64,000 bases of DNA from Vibrio gazogenes. GTDB taxonomy: Bacteria; Pseudomonadota; Gammaproteobacteria; Enterobacterales; Vibrionaceae. The stretch's first letter is position 1; the number at the start of each line of letters is the position of its first letter. Under the pieces are notes generated by a model that made no database searches, had not been told where the DNA came from, and saw only the letters and a program-made list of their open reading frames with translations. Both the position numbers and the translations under genes were made by a program. Below, piece after piece: positions 25,993 through 33,740 of this stretch. The DNA lies in assembly GCF_002196515.1 (NCBI RefSeq), contig NZ_CP018835.1, positions 62,001 to 126,000 on the forward strand. Direction: 5' to 3'.

Positions 25993-26368
25993 AGATTAAT
26001 TCTTACTCATTATCCAGAGAAGGGGCCTCTGGTCGTTAAATCTAGGGGCTGTTGAAAAACTATATCATAAACAGAGCTGTAATGATTTGACCAAATCACG
26101 ACTGGGTAAATATGGCGGTGAATTAATGTTGATACATAAAGGCGCAAATGTTTCAGGCACGAAACGGAGACAGAATACTTTTTACCAACTTCTGCATCAA
26201 TCAGAGCTGGTTCATTAGGTTGGGGGATTAACCACTCGGCAGAGAAGATGTGAACTTGTTCTTCAACGTCATTGCTAAACGTAATGAGTAAGGAAGCATC
26301 ATCGGAACAGTATGCCCCTAGTTTAATTTTTACAGATGTTTACATCAGGAGAACAGGAAAAATGTATC
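25993..26368. other. Unassigned region left of the inverted repeat
   Basis: About 375 bases without a convincing gene. It lies outside the left inverted repeat, so the left chromosomal junction of the element may be here. A short open stretch at 26110-26200 is not recognised. Confidence 0.4.
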
Positions 26369-26608
26369 TACTGCCGCTGTCGGCAAACTGGACGGAAAAC
26401 CTAAATAGGAAATTTACATTAGGGTTTGTGTCCAGCTCGGTATCTAGCCAAAATTACAGCTAAAGACCGGATAGGGACCAGACCGACGACGCCGCGATAA
26501 TTACAGAAACTACATCATGCAGGAAGTCAGGCGGTATAAGCCTTAGTGGAAGATTACAGGGCCAGTCTGGTGTGACCGACCCAGCGATCTAGGATTTTAG
26601 ATTGGGAG
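26369..26608 (+). repeat. Left inverted repeat of an integrative element (about 240 bp)
   Basis: This segment is the reverse complement of 32871-33118. Three long blocks match: about 45 bases from CGGCAAACTGG to TTAGGGTT, about 47 from GTGTCCAGCTCGG to GACCGGATAG, and about 53 from GATTACAGGGCC to TTTTAGATTGG. The stretches between are more diverged. The match stops sharply at CTAC on the outer side and AGG on the inner side. It contains GACCGGATAGGGACC, which recurs at the right end. Confidence 0.9.
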
Positions 26609-26741
26609 GGGCGAAGGGTTCTTCGTATGAAATGGTATACATACTTAATAGCTAGGAGTAGCATAAAAAAATAGCCACATTTGAGTAGTGTCTATCTAGA
26701 CTAATTGGCTATAAAACACAGCATATATATTTACCCAATTA

Positions 26742-27245
26742 ATGGTAACTGATTTGACACAAGAGCAATATTGGAAAGAACTATACCAACTAAGAGTCCA
26801 TATTACATTCTTAGAGTTGAAGTTAGAACAATCCGAGTCATACGAGAGACTAGTGAAAATAATACTAGCTGTAGCATCTAGCTCAAGCATCGGAGCTTGG
26901 GCCTTATGGAAAGATTACTCAGCAGTTTGGGCAGGAATAATAGCAGCCTCACAAGTCATAGGAGCTATAACCCCATTTCTACCATATAAAAGTAGGTTGA
27001 AAGCCTATTCATCGCTCATAAATGAGCTTGAAGAATTAATGGTGCGGAGTGAGTTTCAGTGGCATGCAATTTCTCAAGGAGAGCTGACGCCCACCGAAAT
27101 CAACAAAGCAAGGTTTGAGATTAGGTCGCTGAAACAAAAAGCTCTGACAAAGCATATACAAACTACGATTCCCACAGATCTAAAGCGGCACAATAGAGCT
27201 GAAGAACTGGCCAATCAATATTTTGCTACTTTTTACGAAGGATAA
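26742..27245 (+). CDS. SLATT-like two-helix membrane protein (putative effector)
   Basis: A 167-aa protein. A charged N-terminal helix (residues 12-35) is followed by two hydrophobic segments (about 38-56 and 60-80). Then come helical regions (YSSLINELEELMV, FEIRSLKQKALTKH) and a C-terminal NRAEELANQYFATFYEG. Two membrane helices next to coiled coils are the layout of SLATT effectors, which are predicted to form pores in nucleotide-signal immune systems. No strong ribosome site is seen. It is first in a run with a proline-rich peptide, a TIR protein and a caspase-like protease. Assignment to SLATT is by architecture only. Confidence 0.65.
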   Translation: MVTDLTQEQYWKELYQLRVHITFLELKLEQSESYERLVKIILAVASSSSIGAWALWKDYSAVWAGIIAASQVIGAITPFLPYKSRLKAYSSLINELEELMVRSEFQWHAISQGELTPTEINKARFEIRSLKQKALTKHIQTTIPTDLKRHNRAEELANQYFATFYEG

Positions 27246-27250
27246 CTACT

Positions 27251-27385
27251 ATGTCTCAAGAAAGAAGTCCAACCCCACCGGCTCCGAGGCCAACTCCAAA
27301 TACAGAAAGGGGGTTACAGCCTGCTAAAAATCCACCTCCAATGCCAAAAGTTGTTCCCCCAAAACAAGAAAGAAGCTCGTCATAA
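27251..27385 (+). CDS. Small proline-rich protein (44 aa)
   Basis: A 44-codon frame starting at ATG 27251, five bases after the previous stop, with AAGGATAACTACT as the ribosome site. About a third of the residues are proline: SPTPPAPRPTPN near the start and NPPPMPKVVPPK near the end. It has no membrane helix. Its tight position between the two-helix protein and TIR genes suggests it is translated as part of the operon. It could be an adaptor or a plug for a partner protein. No family is recognised. Confidence 0.6.
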   Translation: MSQERSPTPPAPRPTPNTERGLQPAKNPPPMPKVVPPKQERSSS

Positions 27386-27432
27386 TCGATAGAGAGCAAT
27401 AATGCGTAATTTTCATTAATGAGGAAGAAAAT

Positions 27433-27837
27433 ATGAGTAAGACATACAAATTGTTTATTAGCCACTCATGGAATTATAGCGATGCCTATGATTCATTAAT
27501 CAAACTCATCGAGAAACAGGACATTACTTATTCTAATCACTCAGTACCTAAGGATGACCCTATCCAGACAAACGGTACAGATAAGCAACTAAAAGAAGCA
27601 ATTGAAGCCAAAATGAAGGGTACTAGCTGTGTACTTATACTTGCAGGCGTCTATTCAACTTATAGTAAGTGGATCCAAAAGGAAATTGAGATAGCCCAAA
27701 GTTTGGGGAAAAAAATAATTGCAATCGAACCTTGGGATTCAGAAAGAACATCTAAAACTGTAAAAGATGCTGCTGATGTTATTGTAAAGTGGCAGGGAAA
27801 ATCAGTTGCTGACGCAATCAAGGAACTGTGTGGATGA
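27433..27837 (+). CDS. TIR-domain protein, ThsB/MTH538-like
   Basis: A 134-aa protein that is one TIR-like domain. It has KLFISHSWNYSDAYDSLIKL at the N-terminus, NHSVPKDDP, and SCVLILAGVYSTYSKWIQKE. The likely catalytic Glu is Glu84 in WIQKEIEIAQ, and IIAIEPWDSERTSK follows. Proteins of this type are Thoeris ThsB subunits that turn NAD into a cyclic ADP-ribose signal after phage detection. GAGGAAGAAAAT precedes the start. Its stop overlaps the start of the caspase gene (ATGA at 27834-27837), so the two are translationally coupled, as expected for a sensor-effector pair. Confidence 0.88.
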   Translation: MSKTYKLFISHSWNYSDAYDSLIKLIEKQDITYSNHSVPKDDPIQTNGTDKQLKEAIEAKMKGTSCVLILAGVYSTYSKWIQKEIEIAQSLGKKIIAIEPWDSERTSKTVKDAADVIVKWQGKSVADAIKELCG

Positions 27838-28787
27838 AAAAAGCTCTAGTTATTGGCATCGATTACTATAGCAACGTATCCAACTTACATGGATGTGTAA
27901 ATGATGCCTATTCAGTCAAAAGTATCTTAGAAAGACACGCGGATGGTTCGCTAAATTTTGATGTTAATATAAAGACATCAACAGGTGAAGGTTCCCAAAT
28001 ATCCAGAAAAGAGCTTAAAAACCAAGTACAGGAGCTGTTCAAAGATAACAATGAAATTGCTCTATTCTATTTTGCTGGGCATGGATATATCGATAGCACT
28101 GGAGGATACCTACTGTCTTCCGAATGTGAAGATGGTGATGATGGTTTTCCTTTAGATGAACTTCTAAAAATTGCTAACTCTTCTCCAGCAAAAAATAAAA
28201 TTATAGTCCTTGATAGTTGCCATTCTGGTATAGCTGGCTCACCCACAGTTCTGGATGGCAACTCTTTGCTGGCTGAAGGTATGACTATATTGACAGCTTC
28301 TAGCTCAACACAATATGCTCAAGAAAGTGACGGCTCAGGTGTGTTTACGAGATTGTTTGTTGACGCACTAAGTGGAGGTGCATCAAATCTAGTCGGAGAT
28401 GTAACTCCAGGGAGTATATATGCCCATATAGATCAATCACTAGGCTCTTGGGAGCAGAGGCCGATTTTCAAGACAAATGTTAAAAGTTTCACTTCATTAA
28501 GAAAAGTTCAGCCTCCAATAGCTTTATCTGATTTAAAAAAAATCACCGAGCTATTTAATGAGCCAAGTGTTGAGTTTCAGCTAGACCCTAGCTTTGAACC
28601 TGACTCAGAATCCCCTGTTGAAGACAACACTGAAAAATTCGCTATTTTACAAAAATATAATCGCATAAACTTGGTTGTTCCCGTTGGTGAAGAGCATATG
28701 TACTATGCTGCGATGAATTCCAAGTCTTGTAAATTGACAGTATTGGGAGCTCATTATTGGAGGCTTGTTCATACTAATCGGATTTAG
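27834..28787 (+). CDS. Caspase-like (C14 family) protease, putative Thoeris effector
   Basis: A 317-aa protein. The caspase core has ALVIGIDYYSNVSNLHGCVN at the N-terminus, the catalytic His83 in FYFAGHGY and Cys129 in VLDSCHSG. Strand-associated EGMTILTASSS and GSGVFTRLFVDAL follow. The C-terminal region (from about residue 265, FAILQKYNRINLVVPVG, HYWRLVH) has no known enzyme motif and may sense the signal. In type IV Thoeris, as I recall it, a TIR-made cyclic nucleotide activates such a protease, which degrades host proteins to stop phage growth. The 4-base overlap with the TIR gene supports this pairing. Confidence 0.85.
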   Translation: MKKALVIGIDYYSNVSNLHGCVNDAYSVKSILERHADGSLNFDVNIKTSTGEGSQISRKELKNQVQELFKDNNEIALFYFAGHGYIDSTGGYLLSSECEDGDDGFPLDELLKIANSSPAKNKIIVLDSCHSGIAGSPTVLDGNSLLAEGMTILTASSSTQYAQESDGSGVFTRLFVDALSGGASNLVGDVTPGSIYAHIDQSLGSWEQRPIFKTNVKSFTSLRKVQPPIALSDLKKITELFNEPSVEFQLDPSFEPDSESPVEDNTEKFAILQKYNRINLVVPVGEEHMYYAAMNSKSCKLTVLGAHYWRLVHTNRI

Positions 28788-28806
28788 CTTCATCTTCTGT
28801 CTGATA

Positions 28807-28843
28807 GAATAAACTAATAAATGCTGTTTTTATTAGTTTATTC
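28807..28843. terminator. AT-rich hairpin between defence operon and integrase remnant
   Basis: GAATAAACTAATA (28807-28819) pairs perfectly over 13 bases with TATTAGTTTATTC (28831-28843), and TTTT sits in the loop and flank. It ends the defence operon and can also serve the converging integrase gene. Confidence 0.7.
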
Positions 28844-29173
28844 ATAATGCTAAATGTTTTGTGTTACACCGCCCACCAACTCAGCCACATTGGCACTTAC
28901 CTCCCTCAGCCTTGAACTAGCCAAATGAGCATATCTGGTACTGGTCTGCGGTGACTGGTGGCCCAACAAATGCTGAACATCATAAAGCGTGGCATTTCCG
29001 CTGTTAATCAGGATCGATGCGAAGCTATGCCTCAAATCATGAATTCGGAAGTTGTCTGTAATCTCGGCAGCTTTCTTGATCCGAGCAAATGCCTTTGTAA
29101 TCACCCCCTAAAATAGTGGCATACCATTTTGGAGTTCTTCAGCATAAACTGAGCTAATCAGGGAGAACTCGCT

Positions 29174-29440
29174 ATGAAAAAATCACGCTATACCGAAACA
29201 CAGATCGTGAAGATTTTGAAAGAAGTAGAAGGTGGCCGCCTTATCAAGGAAGTCTGCCGAGAATACGGCATATCTGACGCAACTTATTACAACTGGAAAT
29301 CTAAATATGGTGGTATGGAAGCATCGGACGTTAAACGTTTAAAAGAGCTGGAAGACGAAAATCGTCGTCTTAAATCGATGTTTGCAGAATTGAGCTTAGA
29401 GCACCGAATTCTCAAAGATATCGTGGAAAAAAAGCTGTAA
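29174..29440 (+). CDS. IS3-family transposase OrfA
   Basis: An 88-aa HTH protein (MKKSRYTETQIVKILKEVEG, EVCREYGISDATYYNWKSKY) with a leucine-zipper-like tail (LKELEDENRRLKSMFAEL). It ends in GTG GAA AAA AAG CTG TAA. The AAAAAAG at 29428-29434 is a standard -1 slippery site that would join it to OrfB. Confidence 0.92.
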   Translation: MKKSRYTETQIVKILKEVEGGRLIKEVCREYGISDATYYNWKSKYGGMEASDVKRLKELEDENRRLKSMFAELSLEHRILKDIVEKKL

Positions 29441-29481
29441 AGCCAGCGACTAAACGTGAACTCGTTGATTATGCTCGACAG

Positions 29482-30285
29482 GTGCATAACGTCAGTTTAC
29501 GTCTTGCTTGTCGCGCAGTTGGCATTAGCGACTCTGTTTATCGATATCAGCCTAAAGCGAACGATGACCAAGAGGTGATCTGTGAATTGCAGAAGGCCGT
29601 TGAGCGCTATCCGGCATACGGCTTTGGTATGTTACTCAAGATCCTTCGTCGCTGGGGTAAGACGTGGAATCATAAGCGGATATATCGGATTTACTGCGAG
29701 CTAAAACTCAATAAACGTCGTAAAGGGAAAAAGCGTCTGCCAAATCGTAACCCAGAGCCGCTGAGTGTACCGTTGTCAGAGAATCAGTGTTGGTCTATTG
29801 ATTTTATGAGCGATAGCCTGCAATGCGGACGTCGGTTCCGAACCTTCAATATTGTGGATGATTTTAACCGAGAAGCATTAACTATCGAAGTCGATCTCAG
29901 CCTACCCGCTCAGCGAGTGGTTCGAGTACTTGAACGAGTCATTGCATGGCGAGGCTACCCTGAGAAACTTCGAATGGATAATGGCCCTGAGTTTATCTCC
30001 ACAACATTAGCAACATGGGCAGAAGAACACGATGTTCAATTGGAATTTATCCAACCAGGAAAACCCACTCAGAACTCGTACATTGAACGATTTAATCGCA
30101 CATACCGCACTGAAATCTTGGATATGTACGTCTTCAAAACACTGACGGAAGTTCGAGAATTAACGGAAGACTGGCTCAGGGAATACAACGAAGAACGTCC
30201 TCATGGAGCACTGAACGATCTGACACCATGGGAATATTTAATGAAGCATGAACAGGCTGAAAGCTCTAATTATGGGTGTAACTAA
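29482..30285 (+). CDS. IS3-family transposase OrfB (rve/DDE domain)
   Basis: The 267-aa frame given here begins at a GTG but is open upstream to the slippery site, reading KPATKRELVDYARQVHN. It is therefore most likely made as an OrfAB fusion. The DDE triad is visible in SIDFMSD, RMDNGPEF and SYIERFNRTYRTEILD. The enzyme looks intact. Confidence 0.9.
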   Translation: MHNVSLRLACRAVGISDSVYRYQPKANDDQEVICELQKAVERYPAYGFGMLLKILRRWGKTWNHKRIYRIYCELKLNKRRKGKKRLPNRNPEPLSVPLSENQCWSIDFMSDSLQCGRRFRTFNIVDDFNREALTIEVDLSLPAQRVVRVLERVIAWRGYPEKLRMDNGPEFISTTLATWAEEHDVQLEFIQPGKPTQNSYIERFNRTYRTEILDMYVFKTLTEVRELTEDWLREYNEERPHGALNDLTPWEYLMKHEQAESSNYGCN

Positions 30286-31177
30286 TTAGGGGAGGTTTAC
30301 AGTTGATCATGGATGACTTCCTTAGCTAAATGGTTGAGTAGGACCTTTTCCTCGAAAGGTCGGACTTTGTGTGGGGTAGAAATAGGCTCCAATTGCCGTC
30401 GTCGTCGACGGTAAGGCATTCCCATTTCGAACTGGTAATTTCACCTATGCGCATCCCAGTAAGCAGGGCGAACTTTAATGCGTTAGATTGAGTGCGATTC
30501 GGCTCTTCGTTACACGCCTTGATGAAGGCTGAAACCTCAGCCCGTGACAGGAAACGTTGACGGACGTTGTTTTCCTTAAGCTTCCTGATGTACTGGCCGG
30601 GATTAGAATCGACATAACCCCATTCCATTGCGAGTCTGAACATGCGAAGAATTAAGGAGCGTAGACGGTTAACCGTTGCAGGCTTCCTACCTTCTAGTAA
30701 CCCGTCCAACAATTTCTGAATGTCCTGCTGACCGATATCAGTAAGAGGTTTCTTTCCCCATTTCGGATAGAAGTGGAGCTTGAGACTACCCGCATCACTT
30801 TTGGCGGTGAGCTTGTTCATCATTGCATACGGTAAGTAGTGCAGCTCAGAGAACTAAGGACATTGCGCTTCTCATCTCGAATGGCCTTAGGGTCATTACC
30901 GAGAGCAATTTCCCGTTTATGATCATTGGCAATCTGGCGAGCAGTTGCGATATCTAGTGCAGGATACTCACCTAGCTGGATAGATTTCTTGGTTCCGTGG
31001 AGTGTGTACCTGAACAAGAAACGCTTCCGACCTTGGCGGTTAACGATCATCTTGAGGCCAGAACAGAGTTCGTCTGTGTATTCTGTTTCCTTACTTTTGC
31101 TTGTATTCAGCGTCGGTGGTAGTGAGTCTAGTTGGCGTTTATTGAATTTGAATTTTCGGGATTGCATCACTGCCTCC

Positions 31178-31540
31178 TTAGTCATTCTCTATGGAGAAGT
31201 ATTGGCGTAATTCAGTGAGTAGCGTCTTAGGTAGCAGTATGTAGATACCCTTACCAGAGTCCTCGACAATGCTCAGGGTCAGCACTGCTCCATAGTCCAG
31301 CTCGTCTTCGAATTCGGTGTAGGTCAGTGCTCGTTTTAGCATTTCGATATCGTCGACGACGACGGCAGAGAGTTCAGAAATTGAGGTTAGGAACCAGAGC
31401 TCACATTGCAGTTCATCCCATGTCTGCTGGGTTTCTGCTTCATCGTGAAATGGTTCGGTGAGTATGGCCTTGACTTGTTCTTGTAAGGTGGTGGTGATTG
31501 GCAGGGTTGAGATTTGTTGAAGATTAGTTAGCTTAATCAT
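31178..31540 (-). CDS. Small acidic protein encoded beside the integrase
   Basis: About 120 aa, acidic and soluble, starting MIKLTNLQQISTLP behind TTGGAGTTCAAT. I chose ATG 31540 over the longer frame at 31567. The middle holds ELSAVVVDDIEMLKRAL and the end reads SIVEDSGKGIYILLPK. Its stop precedes the integrase start by a few bases, so the two are co-transcribed. It could be a directionality or regulatory factor, but no HTH is evident and no family is recognised. The codons for AVVVDD carry a copy of the GTCGACGACGACGGCA motif. Confidence 0.65.
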   Translation of the reverse strand: MIKLTNLQQISTLPITTTLQEQVKAILTEPFHDEAETQQTWDELQCELWFLTSISELSAVVVDDIEMLKRALTYTEFEDELDYGAVLTLSIVEDSGKGIYILLPKTLLTELRQYFSIEND

Positions 31541-31719
31541 ATTGAACTCCAAGATTATCAGTATCATAGAGTTAATATGTTTTTGATTTCATGGATGATT
31601 CGGATGTTTTTTAGCGTTCTAAACAGATAATATTTTGAAAAACGTTCGTGAAATACACCTTTATTTCAAAATAACTTAGTCGAATGTTTGTCTTTACTCA
31701 CCATTTTTATGCAACATAG

Positions 31720-32859
31720 GTGGTAAAGTTGGATAAAATTATTATTCTTGAGCATGTATTAGAAATTGGAAGAATGAGTCGACATATGGATGATAGTAAA
31801 AAATTAGATGCCGAATGGCTCGCGCTCAACGCTTTTAGGGGAATGACTAAGATTGCATCACATGGTGATATGGAAAAATCCACATATGATGCAGCGCTAG
31901 ATTTAGGTGGCGAACTATATCCAGAATTGTTAGGTCCTGAAGTAAGTTTGCTGAAAAGTGAGCGTGAGAGTGATATCACTAAAGAGTACAGACAAAAAGC
32001 TAGGCTAAAGTCTATCAAAGCTCATTCACCAGTCACGCCTCTTGAACTAGTTATAGCTGATATTGAAGAGCATGAGGAATTGCTAGAAATAGCCAAACAG
32101 GAAAAAGATAAAAAACAGAAAGTAGATCAACTGCAACGACGATTGGCAATGTTAAACAAAGCTAGAAAAGAGCTTGAGCCTAAATCTCACTCCGAAAATC
32201 AACTAATTTTCAGAGATGCATATAATGTTCAGCGGGAATTAAAATCATTAGAGTCAGGGCAAGGCTATAGAGATTTCGAACTTCCTAATTCAAATATTCT
32301 TCGTGTTCGTGTATTACATCCTGATAACCCTGAGCACATTACTGGGTCTGATATCATATATGAAAGACATGCCCCATTAGAAGACAAAGTAAGTATTGTC
32401 GCTGTTCAGTACAAAATATGGGAAGACAAGAAAATATACCTTTCCGATCAGAGAATGCTCGATCAAATTGAAAAAATGAAAAACTTCATGTGTAGCAAAA
32501 AAGTCTGTGAATCTAAATCAAACGCCAATAACTATAGATTTCCTTGCTGCTCAGCATTTTTAAGGCCGACAGATAAACTTCAGAGAGCGGACCAAAAATT
32601 TTTATCTAAGGGAGAGCATATTCCAATATGCAAAATTGAAGAATGTTCCAGTACAGGGCCTAGAGGAGGAAAGTTGCTTGAGTATAAAAATATGCGTGAT
32701 GTTGCACTTTCCAATGAAGCCTTTGAATTTCTGTTCAATAAAGGAAAGATTGGTTCAGATTACATGACCCAAGATGAGCTTCATGAACTATATTCTGGTG
32801 CGCTAATGGAAGCTTCGACTGAGCGAGTAGTGATATATGCACAAGAATTTCAAGCGTAA
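31720..32859 (+). CDS. Hypothetical protein with possible PD-(D/E)XK-like nuclease core
   Basis: A 379-aa protein, divergent from the integrase unit. Residues 112-155 form a highly charged coiled coil. Residues 206-232 read HITGSDIIYE, then VSIVAVQYKIW. An Asp (211) on one strand and Q-x-K (230-232) on the next is the pattern of restriction-endonuclease folds. Cysteines at 258, 263, 276, 277, 304 and 309 could bind zinc. No family is recognised, so the nuclease idea is inference. The start may be GTG 31720 or TTG 31729 (AGGTGGTAAAG upstream), or ATG 31774. It lies inside the inverted-repeat element and may be a second defence gene. Confidence 0.6.
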   Translation: MVKLDKIIILEHVLEIGRMSRHMDDSKKLDAEWLALNAFRGMTKIASHGDMEKSTYDAALDLGGELYPELLGPEVSLLKSERESDITKEYRQKARLKSIKAHSPVTPLELVIADIEEHEELLEIAKQEKDKKQKVDQLQRRLAMLNKARKELEPKSHSENQLIFRDAYNVQRELKSLESGQGYRDFELPNSNILRVRVLHPDNPEHITGSDIIYERHAPLEDKVSIVAVQYKIWEDKKIYLSDQRMLDQIEKMKNFMCSKKVCESKSNANNYRFPCCSAFLRPTDKLQRADQKFLSKGEHIPICKIEECSSTGPRGGKLLEYKNMRDVALSNEAFEFLFNKGKIGSDYMTQDELHELYSGALMEASTERVVIYAQEFQA

Positions 32860-32870
32860 CGGGTAATTAA

Positions 32871-33118
32871 CCTACCAATCTAAAATCCTAGATCGCTGGG
32901 TCGGTCACACCAGACTGGCCCTGTAATCTCGCTCTAAGTCTTACTCTGCCTGACTTCCAGCATGATGTAGTTCCAGTAACTTTGGCGACGGCGTCGTCGG
33001 TCCGGTCTCTATCCGGTCTTTAGCTGTAATTTTGGCTAGATACCGAGCTGGACACGAACCCTAATGTAAATTTCCTATTTAGGTTTTCCGTCCAGTTTGC
33101 CGTCGTCGTCGACGGTAG
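32871..33118 (-). repeat. Right inverted repeat of the integrative element (about 248 bp)
   Basis: The reverse complement of 26369-26608, matching in three long blocks. It starts 11 bp after the 379-aa gene. Its outer end carries TGCCGTCGTCGTCGACGGTA (33098-33117), identical to a site inside the integrase gene at 30394-30413. The left repeat has a diverged version of this end. Confidence 0.9.
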
Positions 33119-33672
33119 TTCCATCTGATTCCACTAACCCAACTCTTAGCCCTAACTCATACCAGATTCGCGCTGTAATCCCGTGTGCCGTTGGTAATTC
33201 CGTTCTGAGTATGAATACCAGTCCTGTGATTAGCCGCTGTTTCTGGGGCCGTGGTTGAGTGTTGCTGATTACTACCCGAAATTACATTAGAGAAAGACAG
33301 ACCGATTACCACTGAGGGTAATCGGTCATCATGATTCAACATTCATCTTGTCCTAATCTTCGGTGCTGAGTCTCCTGCGTAATCTCAGCTAGAACCCCAT
33401 TCAGGTATCTAAATTATATTTATATTAATAACTGGACCTAATGGGACAGAATGTTGGTTATATTTTTGTTGGTTCCAGCGCGAAGTTTTTCTGGGGTTCG
33501 GTTCTGGTGTTGAGTGGTATGTATCTGCTCTGATTCGTGTTGTACAGACGAGAGAAGGTTCTGATGGTAGATATCACTCTGACAGGGGAAGTGTGACTCT
33601 GTGGTGACTACGTGGAGAGTTTCAGTGGTGCTAATGGACGCTTACCGGAAGTAGTGATTGTTTAGAGAAAAG
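33119..33672. other. Non-coding end region of the element
   Basis: No gene is supported in these 550 bases. A perfect hairpin GACCGATTACC (33300-33310) / GGTAATCGGTC (33317-33327) lacks a T-run. TGTAAT/GTAATC words recur here and in the adjacent repeat (for example near 33175 and 33390), giving the region a repeated, non-coding texture. Confidence 0.5.
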
Positions 33673-33692
33673 GGACCGGATATAGACCGGAC
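33673..33692 (+). promoter_or_regulatory. Subterminal GACCGG motif, extra copy
   Basis: GGACCGGATATAGACCGGAC repeats, with one change, the GACCGGATAGAGACCGGAC found inside the right inverted repeat (complement of 32999-33020). The left repeat has GACCGGATAGGGACCAGACC at 26465-26484. It lies 50 bp from the tRNA fragment and may be an integrase arm-type site. Confidence 0.5.
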
Positions 33693-33693
33693 T

Positions 33694-33734
33694 AGAAAAG
33701 ATAAAGGCGCATGAATTTCTTCATACGCCTTATC
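33694..33734 (-). terminator. Terminator downstream of the tRNA fragment
   Basis: On the minus strand GATAAGGCGTATGAA, loop, TTCATGCGCCTTTATC, then TTTTCT. It directly follows the CCA end of the tRNA fragment, as terminators do after tRNA genes. Confidence 0.8.
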
Positions 33735-33740
33735 GGAATT

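Larger units (their letters stand above)
29096..30301 (+). mobile_element. IS3-family insertion sequence (IS407-like group)
   Basis: A 1,206-bp element. The left end TGTAATCACCCCCTAAAATAG matches the complement of the right end, TGTAAACCTCCCCTAATTAG. It encodes orfA and orfB with a frameshift site between them. It interrupts the integrase gene. I see no clear target-site duplication (CCTT on the left, GTTG on the right), so either the ends are off by a few bases or one flank has changed. Confidence 0.88.
28850..31167 (-). pseudogene. Tyrosine-recombinase integrase, broken by two frameshifts and an IS
   Basis: The N-terminal arm-binding part (start ATG 31167 behind AAGGAGGCAGTG) shows YTDELCSGLKMIVNRQGRKR and LGEYPALDIATARQIA. 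Near 30840 the frame shifts, and the protein continues as FSELHYLPYAMMNKLTAKSD. The catalytic part has the first Arg in LLTGMRIGEITSSKWE. A second shift near 30350 turns PHTKSD into PFEEKVLLNHLAKEVIHDQ. The gene is then cut by the IS at 29096-30301. The rest (28850-29095) has HDLRHSF, LLGHQSPQTS and the Tyr in TRYAHL. All catalytic residues survive, so decay looks recent. It would have moved the surrounding element. Confidence 0.85.

Noticed and set aside
26272..26463. 63-codon frame at the left inverted repeat
   Set aside because: It runs half into the repeat, whose other copy does not keep the frame, so it is not a gene.
29092..30305. Target-site duplication of the IS3-family element
   Set aside because: The flanks CCTT and GTTG do not match, so no duplication is claimed.
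33157..33342. 61-codon frame on the minus strand
   Set aside because: It lies in repeat-like non-coding sequence and contains the 33300-33327 hairpin; no ribosome site.
7979..33740. CRISPR array or integron attC sites in the accessory region
   Set aside because: No regularly spaced repeats of 24-40 bases and no attC-like R'/R'' pairs were seen; the repeats present are two-copy direct or inverted repeats.
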